Origin: Endomychus coccineus
Lineage: Eukaryota > Arthropoda > Insecta > Coleoptera > Endomychidae
DNA: 64,000 nucleotides
Reading direction: 5' to 3'
Assembly (NCBI GenBank): GCA_958510875.1
Contig: OY294067.1
Coordinates: 141,031,846-141,095,845, forward strand
The position numbers and the translations under genes were made by a program. The notes under the pieces are model-generated. The model was given only the letters and a program-made list of their open reading frames with translations. It had not been told where the DNA came from and ran no database searches. The first letter of the stretch is position 1. Every line of letters begins with the position of its first letter. Below are positions 39,492 through 52,429 of the stretch, piece after piece.

Positions 39492-39903
39492 TCTAGAGGA
39501 ATTGCGTGAAATAGTGCATCCCTAATTTGGGACGCCACTGGAATTAAAATGTTTTTTCAGGTTTCAGCTGACACAGATTAATTAAGAATTGTGCAATATA
39601 TGTTTTTTGTGTGGCCAACTGGATTCGTTTTTAATACTTATAAAAAGCTGGAGTGTGAACACATGTTTGAATCTGCATTAATGTCTTCAATTAGCAATTT
39701 TATATTTACTTGGTTTGATCTACAAATTTGTTATATATCACTTATTTAACACTTACAATTTATATTTCACAATTGAGTTCACACTTTTAGGAATAATTTG
39801 GTATAAAATTTGGAATTTTTTGTACACTTGAAACCTTTAAAATATATAATGAATAACAGACCGAGCGGTTCCGTATATACGAGCATCAGCATTGCTTAAT
39901 AAA

Positions 39904-39904
<1 letters not shown>

Positions 39905-39990
<86 letters not shown>
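39905..39990. repeat. (TA)n microsatellite between the LINE 5' side and a gypsy LTR
   Basis: About 43 TA units with one TG interruption, starting after AATAAAATAA and ending directly at the TGAAACG start of the gypsy LTR. Confidence 0.9.
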
Positions 39991-39991
<1 letters not shown>

Positions 39992-41771
39992 GAAACGAAC
40001 CGCTTAGCGTCGGTTTTTAATGGCCCAACTAGCTCAAATTAAAGTAATTAATCTCAGGGCTCGTAGTGAAACGTGCCCTGTGATTCTAGACTGGTGAATT
40101 GCCCTGAGCGCCAACTGCTTAATAAAAACTACAAAAATAAGTGAATTCACAGTCAAGAATACAGGCACTACGAGATGGATGATAGTTGATGAAAATTCAG
40201 AAAAATAATACAAGTTCAACTTAACAATTTGATTTATTCCAAACGGAATTTGGTAATAAATTAAAGAAGGTACAATTTTGGTATTACATAAAATAAAATT
40301 GAATTTTGAATATTCACAAAAATGAAATTAATTACTTGGTACAATTCAAATACACAAAATAAATGAGCATCAATTTTAGTTAAGACATTGAAATCAAATA
40401 TTTAATTGAAAAAAATTATCGAATACTGAGAATTAACGTGAACCTCGAAATGGGTTCTATAAAATTAGTGGAATACAACTTCAGTTAAATAACAAAGATC
40501 AGAGAAATGAAAATATGGTCATTCAAACTAAAAACTGTTACCCTCCTTGGAACTTGATGGAACTGGAAGTCGGTCCTGTCAGGAAATTCACTAGAACGTC
40601 TCGGAAAGAAGGAATGAGGCACCCCAGTCGTTCAAATCCTGTAATGTCAAAGAACGAACAGTACCTGACCCAAGTTCAAAGGGACGAGTAACAGTCAATC
40701 GGAATAACCATGCGATTCCACAACTGATTATGTTATCTCCCCAAATTGTAAAAGCACTATTACAAAATTGAAATCTTGAAGAGATATCAATTTAAACAAC
40801 AATCTAAAATAATGTGAAAGAATTAGTTACTACAATTGGTACTTAAATTAGCAAACAATTAAAAAGTGACTATAAGAATAGTAATTAAAATGTGACTGTA
40901 AGAATAATAATTAAAATGTGACTGAAAGAATAATAATTAAAATGTGACTGAACGAATTATAATTAAAATGTGACTGAAAGAATAATAATTAAAATGTTGG
41001 AATTTGTCAGTTAGCACAAATCTGAATTACTTGAATTGAATTGCATATAGGAATAGATGTTGTAATTTATACTACAACCCACACGAGCGCAACAGTCCTG
41101 TTGATTATGTATTCAATAAGCAGTAATTGAATACCTACTTTATGATAATCCCAACAACATTTACGGCACGTTTAAGTCAAAAGACAACTCTGTATACTCG
41201 TGTACCATGTGCTATTGTGGGGTTAAAAACAAAGGGAACAAAGAAATATTATCTCAGTAATCTGCCTACGTCCCGCTAGATTGTCTATGTACAAAAATTA
41301 CAACAATTATTGCACTAATGGAAAAGATTATCTCTGAATTATGCTAAATACAAATTGATTGTGTGGAACCCTGCAGTAAGTCGAGCAACCTTCCACTGAA
41401 ATATAATCACATTCAGGTACTGAACATCCAGTAGTCTAATTACAGAACCAAATCAAATTATATGGTGCCTGATGTGAATTATATTCCAATAGCAAAAATT
41501 AAGAAAATGAAAGCAAAACCAAAGGATTATTGGATCTCGACTTACCCAGTATGAAGTTCACACGACAATGCACGCTTGAGACTTCTGTTCTCATATCAAC
41601 CCCTCTTCGCGATACTCGCGTTACCGAACCTGCGGCAACTAATTCCAATAATCGATGTTATTGAACGCACAGGTGTCTCTGAGATATCATATGACAAATT
41701 TCCTACCCGAAAAGAAATCTAATCTGTTCATTGCAGTGTTCTTTAATTCACGTAACGGCGAACCCGTTACA
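39991..41771 (-). repeat. 3' LTR of the gypsy element (1.78 kb)
   Basis: Plus-strand ends are TGAAACGAACC and GAACCCGTTACA. It contains five ~27-bp tandem units (AATTAAAATGTGACTGAAAG with variants) at about 40862-41000. About 0.5 kb near 41215-41735 is missing from the 5' LTR. Similarity of its length to the 1.8-kb LTR at 21655 indicates this is the full form. Confidence 0.85.
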
Positions 41772-44261
41772 TTCCCCCTCTACCACGAGAAAAATGTTTG
41801 AAGTGAAGCTTCAAAAATTTTTTAAGAGAATACCAAATCGGTCTTGACATAGAGACTGGATGACCAATTCCAGAATCACGATACTCAGAAGAGTTTTGAC
41901 CAATTCCAATATTACAATACTCGAACGAGTTTTTTGGTCCTCACATAAATATTGGTTGAACAATTTCAATATTACAATACTCGAAAGAAAAAGTAAAAAC
42001 TTAAAATGAAAATTAAAATGTTCTACACATTTTATAATAATGTAACATTCATAATCGTTTAGTTAGAAATTCACCGCAATACATAAACTAAAAAAACTAC
42101 AGGATAGCTGTGGAGTCGCAGTGTGCTCATTGATCGGCCCCATGCGGAATCCAAACGTCCCCGGCAGGAAACCTAACCTCGGACACTAGTAACGCCCCAG
42201 CTGGACTAAGTCCACTACAGAATCCCATTCCTTAAGAGCCCTCGGCAACCAAGCAATAAAAAGAAATAGTTTTCAGAATGAAGAAGAGAAAGATATGGAA
42301 TTTGGTCCCACGGTCTAGAATGCCTAAATGAAAGAAGAGTAGGAGTAAAAGTAAATAAAAAATAATAATAGCTCAGAAGGTTCGGCCACCAAGACGTACC
42401 CCGCCCCCAAGGCCTTTCTAAGGGGGCCCATTCACCCCGAAACTACCGGTCGCCACCCGTCTGCGCTATCGCATGGTCCTTCCGCTCCAGCACCCCCTCT
42501 GGTTCACACAACGTCCTCTTAATATCAAAAAAAAACTATGTATCCTGATCCCTTCCAACCTAACCCTAAGCGGGTAATTGTGGATGCCCATATGAAAAAT
42601 TAACATACTACACAACAACAAAAAAATGTACCTACGTACATTAATCCCTATTATAAGGTAACTCGACCTAATTGGTAATTTTATCTGTAACTATACGAAA
42701 ATTTCACAGACATACAGTTTCACCGTAGTTCCCACGCCGCTGAGATACAAAAAGCATTACCATTTCAAAGACAATAGCAAAATATTCTATTTAGTTATCT
42801 TAGCAGCTACTATCAACTATAAATTATACTTTGTCCATACTAAAAATGTGAAATTATCTTGAAAATCACTTGCTAATCTAACCTTCTCTTCAAAAAAACA
42901 GCTCAGAACCGGACTCTATCCTTATGTCATCATGTCATGCCTTGAATTAATGAAATTTCTTCATAAAGGAAGAAATACCAACGGAAAACGACATAATATG
43001 ATCTCTTCCTAACGGAAGAATCCGCCAAGGAGTGTGTAACACCTCGCTTGCCGACGTTATTTAATAACAAATGAAATGTTGAGAAATATTTTTTATTTTA
43101 CTTAAATAAACAAAGTATTTGTTTACTGGTATGATGAACTAGTGGTGTGAGAAAAGGGTTTCGTGTGAACAACGTAGCACACAAGTCAATATAGTTATAA
43201 TTGATAGGAGGAGAAAAAAAATTAGTAGCTGCATGTTAGTGAACTGAGTTCACAATAGTGAATAGATGTTTTCACAAAGTTATCCCACGCATAAGTGTAG
43301 GTCCAATTTAAAGTCCCCTACACTCCGGACTAAATTGATTAACAATCAATACAATATTACTTGTATATCAAAAAAATGAAATGGTAATGAGAGACTAACC
43401 AATAATGTCGAATCAATAAAATACTATATCACAACTCTATGAATAAAGGTAAAATTTCAATTTTCAAAAAAAAATACTGAATTTAATTTAAATAATTCCA
43501 ATCTTTGAGTCAACAGACTCCTTTAAAGTTTAGTTACCTTAAAAAAAACTACAGATACTTGAGAGCTTATTTCTGAAATTATACGTTTTCCAGACAATAA
43601 CTCCTTCAAAATTAGTCCAATCTTACGTGTTGTAAACACTAAGAGAATAGACTCCAAAAGAAAGTACTAGAGTTTATTTCCAAACATGACATAACATGGA
43701 CCTGCGGATCCCAAATTAGCTTATGCAATTATTGAAAAACGAACTCGTAAAGTGGAAATCTTAAACTTCCAAATCCACCCACTTTTCAGGGTGATCAAGT
43801 CCTAAAAATGGTGGTTTCAATACAACAACTATATAAAAATAATGTATCCGATAAAGTTAAGGTAAGCTAATGAGAATAAATTGGACTATACTAAAATGAA
43901 AGAAAACAAAACTTAGAAATCTGGCAATCAAAGTAAAACAATGATACTTAGCGTTATCCGTGCAGAAGAAAGAGCGATGCAGATCGGAGCAACAGGGAAC
44001 CCCCGCAGATCACCAATAGTTTGCAGCTTCCATAACATTATTCATCTACTGTGGCAATCAAGGGCGGTAACTTTCCCAAAACTGACAGTCATAAATGCAA
44101 ATTCAATGTCCACCGCAGAATTAGCGACCTGCTAGGAACCCTATCTCTCATCACTGGAACTCTCATCCTCCTGTTCAGAATCGTCATTGCACAGGTCTTC
44201 TTTTATATCCTTTACATGCCAGTTTCCCAAATTCTGTTTATCTTCATTCTGTAACTCGTAA
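41772..44261. other. Internal 3' non-coding region of the gypsy element
   Basis: About 2.5 kb between pol and the 3' LTR without a recognisable frame on either strand. In some relatives an env-like gene lies here, but I see none. A GC-rich patch with CCCCGCCCCCAAGG lies at about 42400. Confidence 0.5.
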
Positions 44262-47212
44262 ACTAAGAAGAAATTATTTTGGTTACGACACATGGTATAT
44301 ATTTAGTAGCCAGTTTAGCTGAAAAGAAATTCGCTGCGTTGGACTGAACAAAATTTCTTTTCCAAACTTTATCACCCACCTTGAATGATACTGGGCGTTT
44401 TTCTTAAATTGTAATGCTTTTTGTATCCCTTATATGCCGTCACAATGTTTTGTCTTACCTCATTGAAGACATTAGGTAATGATTCAATATCTGATTGTCT
44501 ATGAATCTTGTTAGAAACATTAAGAATGTCGTTATCTCTCACTTTTCCGTAGAAATCGCCAGAAATAGGAATTTGACGCGCAAAGATTGAAAATGCAGGG
44601 CTGAACCCTGTAGAATCATGCTTTGTTAAGCGTAACGCTTGCGTTAATTGAGAAATGTTAGCATCCCAATCCCTATGATTATCGTGTATAAACGAAGAAA
44701 TAGCGGTAATTAAAACTGTATTAACTCTTTCGCTATTATTAACTTGTGGGTGATAACGGGCATTTAACCAATGTTTCTGAACTTTGTAATCAGCAAGGAA
44801 TTTTAAAAACTGCCTGGATGTGAATTGGCTTGCATTATCAGATAATAAAATCTGGCATACCCCAAAAGTAAGGAAAACTTGATTTTCCAAAAATTTAATA
44901 ACAGAAGCCGAAGTGGCTTTTGCACAAGGATAGATAAACACATATTTAGTGAACCAATCTACCGCAACCAAAATATATTGATTACCACGTTTAGAACGGA
45001 GTAAAGGGCCTAAATAATCTATACTCAATAACTGCATTGGGAAGTCAATATTTTTCATTTGCCCCATTAAGCCGTGTCTTTGTACATTGGGACTCTTATG
45101 AGCAGCGCAAATTTTACAATTCTTTACATATCGAATTACATCCTGTCTCATTCGAGGCCAATAATACTGTTCACATATTCTGTACATAGTTTTCGAAATC
45201 CCAAAATGGGCGGCTGTAGGAACACAATGAAACTGTTCAAATATTTTAAGTCTGTTTGCCGTTGGAACTACTAATTTCCATTCCGTTGAATTAGAAGATA
45301 CACACGTAGGAAGTTTGACGTGTTTATACAAACCGTTACCAACAACTTTAAAATCAGGGTACTGATCGGGATTATTGGGTACTTTATTTAACATGTCCGT
45401 GTACCATTTGTCCGGAATGAGTTCATGATCACTGATTACATTTATATTAGGTACGTCCCTAGACAAATAATCTGGCACAACCATTTGTGATCCTGGCCTA
45501 TGGCGTATATATAAATCAAACTGAGACAATTTTAAAGCCCATCTACCCAAACGACCAATCGGATCTTTCAAATTATGTAACCAAACTAAACTGGCGTGAT
45601 CAGTGTAACAAACAACCCTTGTACCCTCTATAAAACAACGAAATTTAGATAATGCAAACAGAACAGCTAATAATTCTCTTTCGGAAACCGTATATTTTCT
45701 TTCTGCTTTACTTAAAGTTCGGCTAGCATACGCTACTGGATGTTGTAAACCATTATGTTCCTGAAAAAGTACACAACCTAACCCGACGTCGCTAGCGTCG
45801 CTTTGAATAGAAAATGATTTAGAAAAATCTGGACTTCTGAGTACTGGAGCCGACGTTAGGCGTCGCTTCAACTCTTGAAAAGAAGACTCAGCTTCAGGAG
45901 TCCAAGTAATTGGTTGATGCTTTTTCTTACTTTTAATAAGTTCTGTGATAGGAGCTGTTAGAGTAGAACAATCTTCAATAAATCTGCGATAAAATGAAAT
46001 TAATCCCAACAGCCTCCGAGCTTGAGTGGATGTTTTTGGGGAAGAAAGAAGAGTAACGGCCTCAACAAATTCACCACTAGGGCGCAATCCCTCGCTATCT
46101 ACTATAAAACCCAAAAATTTTAGAGAAGGTCTGCAAAATTCACATTTTTCAGCATTAACTGCAAGGTTAGCAAATTTGATTTTTTCATAAACTTTATGTA
46201 ACACCTGAATATGTTCTTCAAAGGTAGTAGTAGCGATGATTATATCATCTAAATAGGGATAAACTAGATGGCTAATACTTTCATAAATTAAAAAATCTAT
46301 AAGGCGTTGCATTGTTGCCGGAGCATTAGTCAAACCAAACGGCATTACGCAGAATTCATAAAGACCTTTGCCTGGAATACCAAAGGCAGTGTATTTACGT
46401 GAATTTTCCTCCAAAGGAATGTTCCAAAAAGCTTTTTTCAAATCTAATGTCGTAAGATAATTCGCGCCTTGCAATTTGCTTAAAATGGTGTCAATTAAAG
46501 GTAGAGGGTATGCATCCCTTGTGGTTAACTTGTTTAAGTGTCTACTATCTAAACAAGCCCGATAAGAATTATCTTTCTCCTTTACCAAAAGCATTGGGCT
46601 TCTATAAGGTGAAGAAGAAGGTTGGATTACACCAAGCCTCAACATCTCATCAATTGCCGAATTTAAATGGTTCTGTAAAGCAGGAGAAAAAGGATATCGT
46701 CTTTTTCTAAAAGGTTCTGTTTAGGACACAGTAATGGTATGTTCAATTAAAGAAGTACGTCCTATTTCCGACAAAGAAAGTTGTCCAAAGAGTTCAATTT
46801 TTGATTGAAGTTCTGTATTTTGCAACGCATTTGAAGAATCATAACTATGTATTGCAGTAACATGATTTGAACTTACTGTAGGTTCAATGTTCCAAATAGA
46901 ATTACCAAAGTCGACCTTAATATTGTGATATTTACAAAACTCTATACCCAATATTACTGCTTGTTGTATAGATGGAATTACGTTAAATTTAACAAAAGTC
47001 TGAATATTATTAAACGAAATAGGGACGTCAACTATTCCCAAGACAGGTTGATGTAAACCATCAGCGGTTGTTACTACATTGACATTGTTATCCCTACTTA
47101 TTGACAATTTATATTTTTCAAGAATGAAATTACCCTCTGAACCAATAACATCAATGTTAGAACCTGTGTCCAACAATGCAGGAAAAGAATCCTCAAAAAC
47201 TTTAATGTTCAA
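44262..47212 (-). pseudogene. pol: Gypsy Pol: protease, RT, RNase H, integrase, broken
   Basis: The frame from about 47212 begins with protease (FPALLDTGSNIDVIGSE), ends at an in-frame TAA (46721-46723) and resumes in the same frame. The RT part has DSRHLNKLT, LDLKKAFWNIPLEE and YLDDIII. RNase H has QSDASDVGLG and YTDHASLVW. Integrase has HFGISKTMYRICEQYYWP..NCKIC zinc finger, LSIDYLGP, LLSDNASQF and NNSERVNT for the catalytic triad. Near 44395 a shift cuts off the C-terminus. In the other frame a GDKVWKRNF-type domain continues to a stop near 44262. The Osvaldo-like assignment rests on RT wording and LTR length and is tentative. Confidence 0.82.
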
Positions 47213-47334
47213 ATAAGGTCTATTGTCATTGAGTAATTAAAAAAAAACTGGAGAAACCATTTTAGGGGAACAATTCTTTTTAATTGAAACCAACCACTTT
47301 TCCCATTCAACGCTGTCGAAGGTTCCTTTTACTT

Positions 47335-48571
47335 TCATCTGTTTTGATTTGTGGAAGTACCTGGGTTTTGTTTTGAAGTCGAAGCCATAGCCAGGCCTGT
47401 AGGCTTCGACGCCACGTTTTTTGACTTACATCTTTTACAAGATGTACTAACTATGTTAGGTACTCCACACCGAAAACAAAAAGTTTTTCTAGGGGCAGAA
47501 CAAGATGTATACTTGTGCCCTTGAGAACGACAATTCCAACAAACAACTGGAGAAATAGTTTGTAAAGCATTGACTGTAGGCCTAAACTTAATTTTAGGTA
47601 CATTTTCCTGTACAACGCTTTGGCTTTTAAAACGAAGCTCGAAATCTTCTATTTGTCTACAATTCACTTTTAAATCATTTATTGATGTTATATTATGTAA
47701 TGTAAATTGATTTAAAATGTGGGGTTGTAAGTTAGACATAACTTGTTCTAGTCTCGTTTCTTCATTAGGACAAATTTCAAGCCTGGAGAATAATTTTTCT
47801 ACCGGAGCTATGTACAAACTGCATTTTTCTCCTGAAAGTTGTTTGCGGTTTCTGATTTGATTCCATATTCCAAAGTCAAGGTATTTAGGCAAGAATTTTG
47901 CTTTTAATACTTCAATTAATTCCATCCACGATGAAACAGAAGATCTAACGGATCTAAACCAATCCAAGGCATCACCCTTGAAAAGATCAACAGCTGAAGA
48001 AAAAAGGTCTTCCTCTGTTAAACCTCGAGTCTCTCTCAATTCTTCTACTCTATCCAAAAAATCATAAACTTTTGATGATCTCCTGATCCATCAAAAAATA
48101 AGTCCCATTTGAAAACAAGAACTTTGGGACGATACGAAGGTATTCCAAAGTTAATTGGAGAAGTCGGAGTAGAACTACCTTGAGCTTGACCAACAGGTCG
48201 AAGTTTAACAGCATAATCTCCTTCTAGAGCAAGTACATCAACTGCTAATTTATCTTCAAGAGTCCTATCATTTAAAGATTCAGGGTTGAGCCTGTCTATG
48301 CGAGAAGACAAGCGGTTAAGCCTAGTTTCAATTCTTCTAGCATTGTCCCCTGGTTCACCCTGAACCCTATCAATTGCTTCCTTAATGTCTTTAACTCTGA
48401 AATTTCTGGAATACTTTCTACAAATTCGAATTCATCTTTAATTGACGTTAAACTTCTATCATGTTGTTCCCTATGCAAACAACCTCTCAAAAGCTTTCGT
48501 TTAGTATTAGTGTCACCGTCAGTAGCTAATTCATAAGATAACTCTTTCGTTTTCAAAAAATTAGGCTCCAT
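47335..48571 (-). pseudogene. gag: Gypsy Gag in three frames
   Basis: Frames 48571-48296, 48311-48045 and 48057-47335 run end to end, so at least two shifts are present. The last frame holds the capsid-like core (DLFKGDALDWFRSV; WNQIRNRKQLSGEKC) and a C-terminal zinc knuckle region (CWNCRSQGHKYTSC, then CFRCG...SCKRC). Presence of CCHC knuckles distinguishes it from the errantivirus Gag in this window. Confidence 0.75.
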
Positions 48572-48736
48572 AATCAGAAAATTTGATAAAATCGATAATA
48601 ATTCAGAAGATAAACGCCAATAAATTCAGTGCAAATTCAACCAAATCAATAAAAGTGAGATTAAATAATAAATGACCAATTTTTCACCTCAAATATATAT
48701 TTCTCTTGATAACCATCAACTTTGTTCAAGACCACG

Positions 48737-48754
48737 TTAAGAAAATGGGCGCCA
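48737..48754 (-). other. Gypsy primer-binding site
   Basis: In element orientation TGGCGCCCATTTTCTTAA follows the 5' LTR after a single C. It shares TGGCGCCCA with the site at 23456, supporting kinship of the two elements. Confidence 0.65.
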
Positions 48755-48755
48755 G

Positions 48756-50074
48756 TGAAACGAACCGCTCAGCGTCGGTTTTTAATGGCCCAACCAGCTC
48801 AAATTAAAGTAATTAATCTCAGGGCTCGTAGTGAAACGTGCCCTGTGATTCTAGACTGGTGAATTGCCCTGAGCGCCAACTGCTTAATAATAACTACAAA
48901 AATGAGTGAATTCACAGTCAAGAATACAGGCACTACGAGATGGATGATGGTTGATGGAAATTCAGAAAAATAATACAAGTTCAACTTAACAATTTGATTT
49001 ATTCCAAACGGAATTTGGTAATAAATTAAAGAAGGTACAATTTTGGTATTACATAAAATAAAATTAAATTTTGAATATTCACAAAAATGAAATTAAATAC
49101 TTGGTACAATTTAAACACACAAAATAAATGAACATCAATTTTAGTTAAGAGATTGAAATCAAATATTTAATTGAAAAAAATTATCGAATACTGAGAATTA
49201 ACGTGAACCTCGAAATGGGTTCTATAAAATTAGTGGAATACAACTTCAGTTAAATCACACAGATCAGAGAAATGAAAATATGGTCATTCAAACTAAAAAA
49301 TGTTACCCTCCTTGGAACTTGATGGAACTGGGAGTCGGTCCTGTCAGGAAATTCACTAAACCGTCTAGGAAAGGAGGAATGAGGCACCTCAGTCGTTCAA
49401 ACCCTGTAACTTTAAAGAACGAACAGTACCTGACCTAAGTTCAAAGGAACGAGTAACACAGTCAATCGGAATAACCATGCGATTCCACAACTGATTATGT
49501 GAACTCCTCAAATTGTAAAAACACTATTACAAAATTGAAATCTTGAAGAGATATCAATTTAAACAACAATCTAAAATAATATGAAAGAATTAGTTACTAC
49601 AATTGGTACTTAAATTAGCAAACAATTAAAAAGTGACTATAAGAGTAATAATCAAAATGTGACTGTAAGAATAATAATTAAAATGTGACTGGAAGAATAA
49701 TAATTAAAATGTGACTGAACGAATTATAATTAAAATGTGACTGAAAGAATGATAATTAAAATGTTGGAATTTGTCAGTTAGCACAAATCTGAATTACTTG
49801 AATTGAATTGCATATAAAAATAGATGTTGTAATTTATACTACAACCCACACGAGCGCAACAGTCCTGTTGATTATGTATTCAATAAGCAGTAATTGAATA
49901 CCTACTTTATGATAATCCCAACAACATTTACAGCACGTTTAAGTCAAAAGACAACTCTGTATACTCGTGTACCAGAACTACAAAATGGCGATTCAAAATA
50001 AATCACTCAAACTACCATGTGCTAATCTGTTCATTACAGTGTTCTTTAATTCACGTAACGGCGAACCCGTTACA
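48756..50074 (-). repeat. 5' LTR of the gypsy element (1.32 kb, internally deleted)
   Basis: Same ends as the 3' LTR. It carries the five ~27-bp tandem units at about 49627-49763. Close to 49975-50035 it has a 40-bp segment not in the other LTR and lacks about 0.5 kb, so one LTR was rearranged after insertion. Confidence 0.85.
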
Positions 50075-50439
50075 ATATCGAATGAAATATATTCTGTATT
50101 GTTGGAGCAACCACAATGCGTAGGGAGTGATGATAATGATAATTCTAAACAAGGAACGTCGAGATTGGATAATAATATTAATATCGCCAATACAAAGACA
50201 TTCGAGAATTTCTAATCAAAAACTACTATAATACCAGTGTTTCATTAATTACGATAATCGGATACGTTGATGTATAGAGTAGAGAACAATTTAATATTAA
50301 AGATACTTACGTTAAGAATATGGAGAAGACACATAAAATTCCATGTAATTATTACAATACCAACCATTAAACACAATTGATTCAAATCTACTAAATGTTC
50401 TGATAACGTTATACTTGAATGCAATCACATCACGAAACC
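50075..50439. other. No recognisable gene
   Basis: Short AT-rich flank after the gypsy element. Confidence 0.4.
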
Positions 50440-50447
50440 ATTTCATC

Positions 50448-50717
50448 CAAAGAGTTATATATATATAGAGTAGACTACTAAGCCTTTCACTGGTAAGATG
50501 ATGGACATTCTGTCCTTCTCGCACATGTACTGCCCTCTCACTCGCACGATGTGCGCGCGTTATAGTTATTCTTGTATTCTTATACTCCTCGTGATAGAAG
50601 GTGAGACCATGCGAGTGAGAGCGCACTACATGTGCGAGGACAGAATGTCCATTCAACTTACCAGCGCTTTCCTATGCTTGACACACTACTTGTCTACTCT
50701 ATATATAGAACTCTTTG
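50448..50717. mobile_element. hAT-like foldback MITE
   Basis: The 270-bp sequence begins CAAAGAGTT and ends AACTCTTTG, with arms of about 100 bp that match in inverted order (TATATATAGAGTAGAC, GCTGGTAAG-like, ATGGACATTCTGTCC, TCGCACATGTA, CTCTCACTCGCA). The flanks ATTTCATC (50440-50447) and ATTTCAAC (50718-50725) agree at 7 of 8 positions, fitting an 8-bp hAT-type duplication. No coding capacity is present. Confidence 0.7.
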
Positions 50718-50725
50718 ATTTCAAC

Positions 50726-51783
50726 AGTGTATAACTAATTACGTTTTACTGGACGTCACACAACAATACAACCTTATTATCTACGAATGTAATTCGCGTA
50801 TGCTAAAACTTTAGGATAAGGTGGTAATCGGAATCACAACCATTATGTCCCAAAACAATAACATTTTTTGAATTCCTTGCGTCGGGTCAAGATGTGGCCA
50901 ACGAACGGGGAAATCAGATCGTCACATCTGAGAACTTATTGACGAACATCGCATTTTAAGCAAATTTCAGAGTTATTTTTCATACATTCGTCTCAAAATT
51001 GTCGAAAAACACAAATCATTCCTATGAATTACACGCAATCGAGTGTTTGGCTGCTGTAAAAGTATTTGTCGGCAATAATTATATCATACCATAAGTCTTC
51101 AACATAGCTCTAACGTTTTAATTTTTTAACATACCAACCTAGTAGATGTTCCTTGAATCAATCACCGTAGACCAATAATCAGAGGGATATTGTTGAACCC
51201 TTCATAAGTTTCGGAATTGTTTGACCCTGTATTTTTCCTCTGGCCAACCATATTTTATCAAGCTCACGATCTTCATTCACATAGGCTGAAGCAGCTATCA
51301 AGGCAAGAGGTAGACACTAGTTATCCTTATTCTTGATTGCAACAAGTTCTCTTCGTTTGAAGAGTTGTTATGAAAGAAAAAACAGTTTAATAATAGAAAA
51401 AACACTCACGTTATCTACATTACAATACACTTTCAATAAATCTCAGGTACGATTCGTTTTTTAATCGACTACATAGTCAATTTCATATATCTAAATCTAT
51501 AATACATTTATTATTATTATTGTTATTATTTTTATTCTTTACCAGAATCTTTTGCTCTTGATCATGGCACAAGGTTTGAAATGACTACATTTTAAACACA
51601 CTATTAGGTACTCATTGTACAGGGAGATATTTGAAAAAATTGTCATTTGTGTTGAGTTCTTGTGTGTTATTTAAATGTTAATCATCGATCATTCCAAAGT
51701 TAAGCTTGAGGGTATCTTTGTAATTTGAGCGAATAAACTATTCATCTATCTATCATAAAATACAAACAAAAGATGGCATGAAT

Positions 51784-51785
<2 letters not shown>
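50726..51785. other. No recognisable gene
   Basis: Unassigned AT-rich DNA with short open frames only. Confidence 0.4.

Positions 51786-51850
<65 letters not shown>
51786..51850. repeat. (TC)n microsatellite
   Basis: About 32 uninterrupted TC units. Confidence 0.95.
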
Positions 51851-51851
<1 letters not shown>

Positions 51852-52429
51852 AAATGATGTTAGCATAGGTGGAAATGTGAAACTTGAGGTTATTGCACTG
51901 GCACATCAAAATAATGAATATTACCTCACTGCCTTAAACACTAGTTCCTTTGAACAAGGCACATTCATAATAATATAGAATTATCCACTTCATCAGTATG
52001 TCGAATAGTTTTCTCCCATATTTCTGGTTCGACTTTTGTGTTTGTTCTAGACTCATCCATATACCAAATCGTAGTGCTTTGGCGTGCGGCCATTTTCTCA
52101 TTCCTCCCTCGACGGGACGATGACCCCGAAATGGTGCTTCTGTCTCGAGGTCAGGCTGCCCCTAAATAGACGGGATTGATCTGCAGTCTATCTCTTTATG
52201 GAAATATCGCAGCTAAGGCTGTAGACCGCCATCATTGCAAGATTACCATTGTCATTGATAGGGGTGGCACGCCCAGCAAGGCCCTCAATGCTGCGGTCGG
52301 TGTACTCTTCCTCGTGGATGAAATCCCTTTGAGGAAGAGTCCCTGTACTCTGTCCAGAAGCTTCTGGGCTGTAACCAGTTCGATTATTTTCCACCATTGT
52401 AAGATTCCCGGTAAAACAGATACTTAACT
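51851..52429. other. No recognisable gene
   Basis: A 70-codon minus frame at 52188-52397 has protein-like composition (EEEYTDRSIEGLAGRATPIN) but matches nothing I know. It may be a relic of a retroelement. Confidence 0.3.

Larger units (their letters stand above)
35315..39900 (-). mobile_element. Nearly intact two-ORF LINE (CR1/Jockey-like group)
   Basis: The element runs from a 5' region near 39900 to a 3' tail of (TTATC)-type repeats at 35315-35345. It has two open frames with no internal stop: a zinc-finger/coiled-coil ORF1 and an endonuclease-reverse transcriptase ORF2. There is no RNase H domain. It lies between two long (TA)n tracts, which may be the insertion target. The 5' edge is estimated from the start of the AT tract. 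Confidence 0.85.
39991..50074 (-). mobile_element. Degenerate Osvaldo-like Ty3/gypsy retrotransposon
   Basis: The element is in minus orientation: 5' LTR 48756-50074, primer-binding site 48737-48754, broken gag 47335-48571, broken protease-RT-RNase H-integrase 44262-47212, long 3' untranslated part 41772-44261, 3' LTR 39991-41771. LTR ends are TG...CA. LTRs differ by many substitutions and one large deletion, and the genes carry several shifts and a stop, so the copy is old. The left flank is an AT tract, so the target duplication could not be fixed. Confidence 0.85.

Noticed and set aside
40034..40219. 61-codon frames in both gypsy LTRs (also 48799-48984)
   Set aside because: They are present because the LTRs are homologous; no domain and no suitable promoter.
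50312..50656. 114-codon frame over the MITE
   Set aside because: It spans the foldback arms of a non-coding MITE.
52188..52397. 70-codon minus frame upstream of the LTR fragment
   Set aside because: Protein-like but unrecognised and without neighbouring exons; not enough to call a gene.
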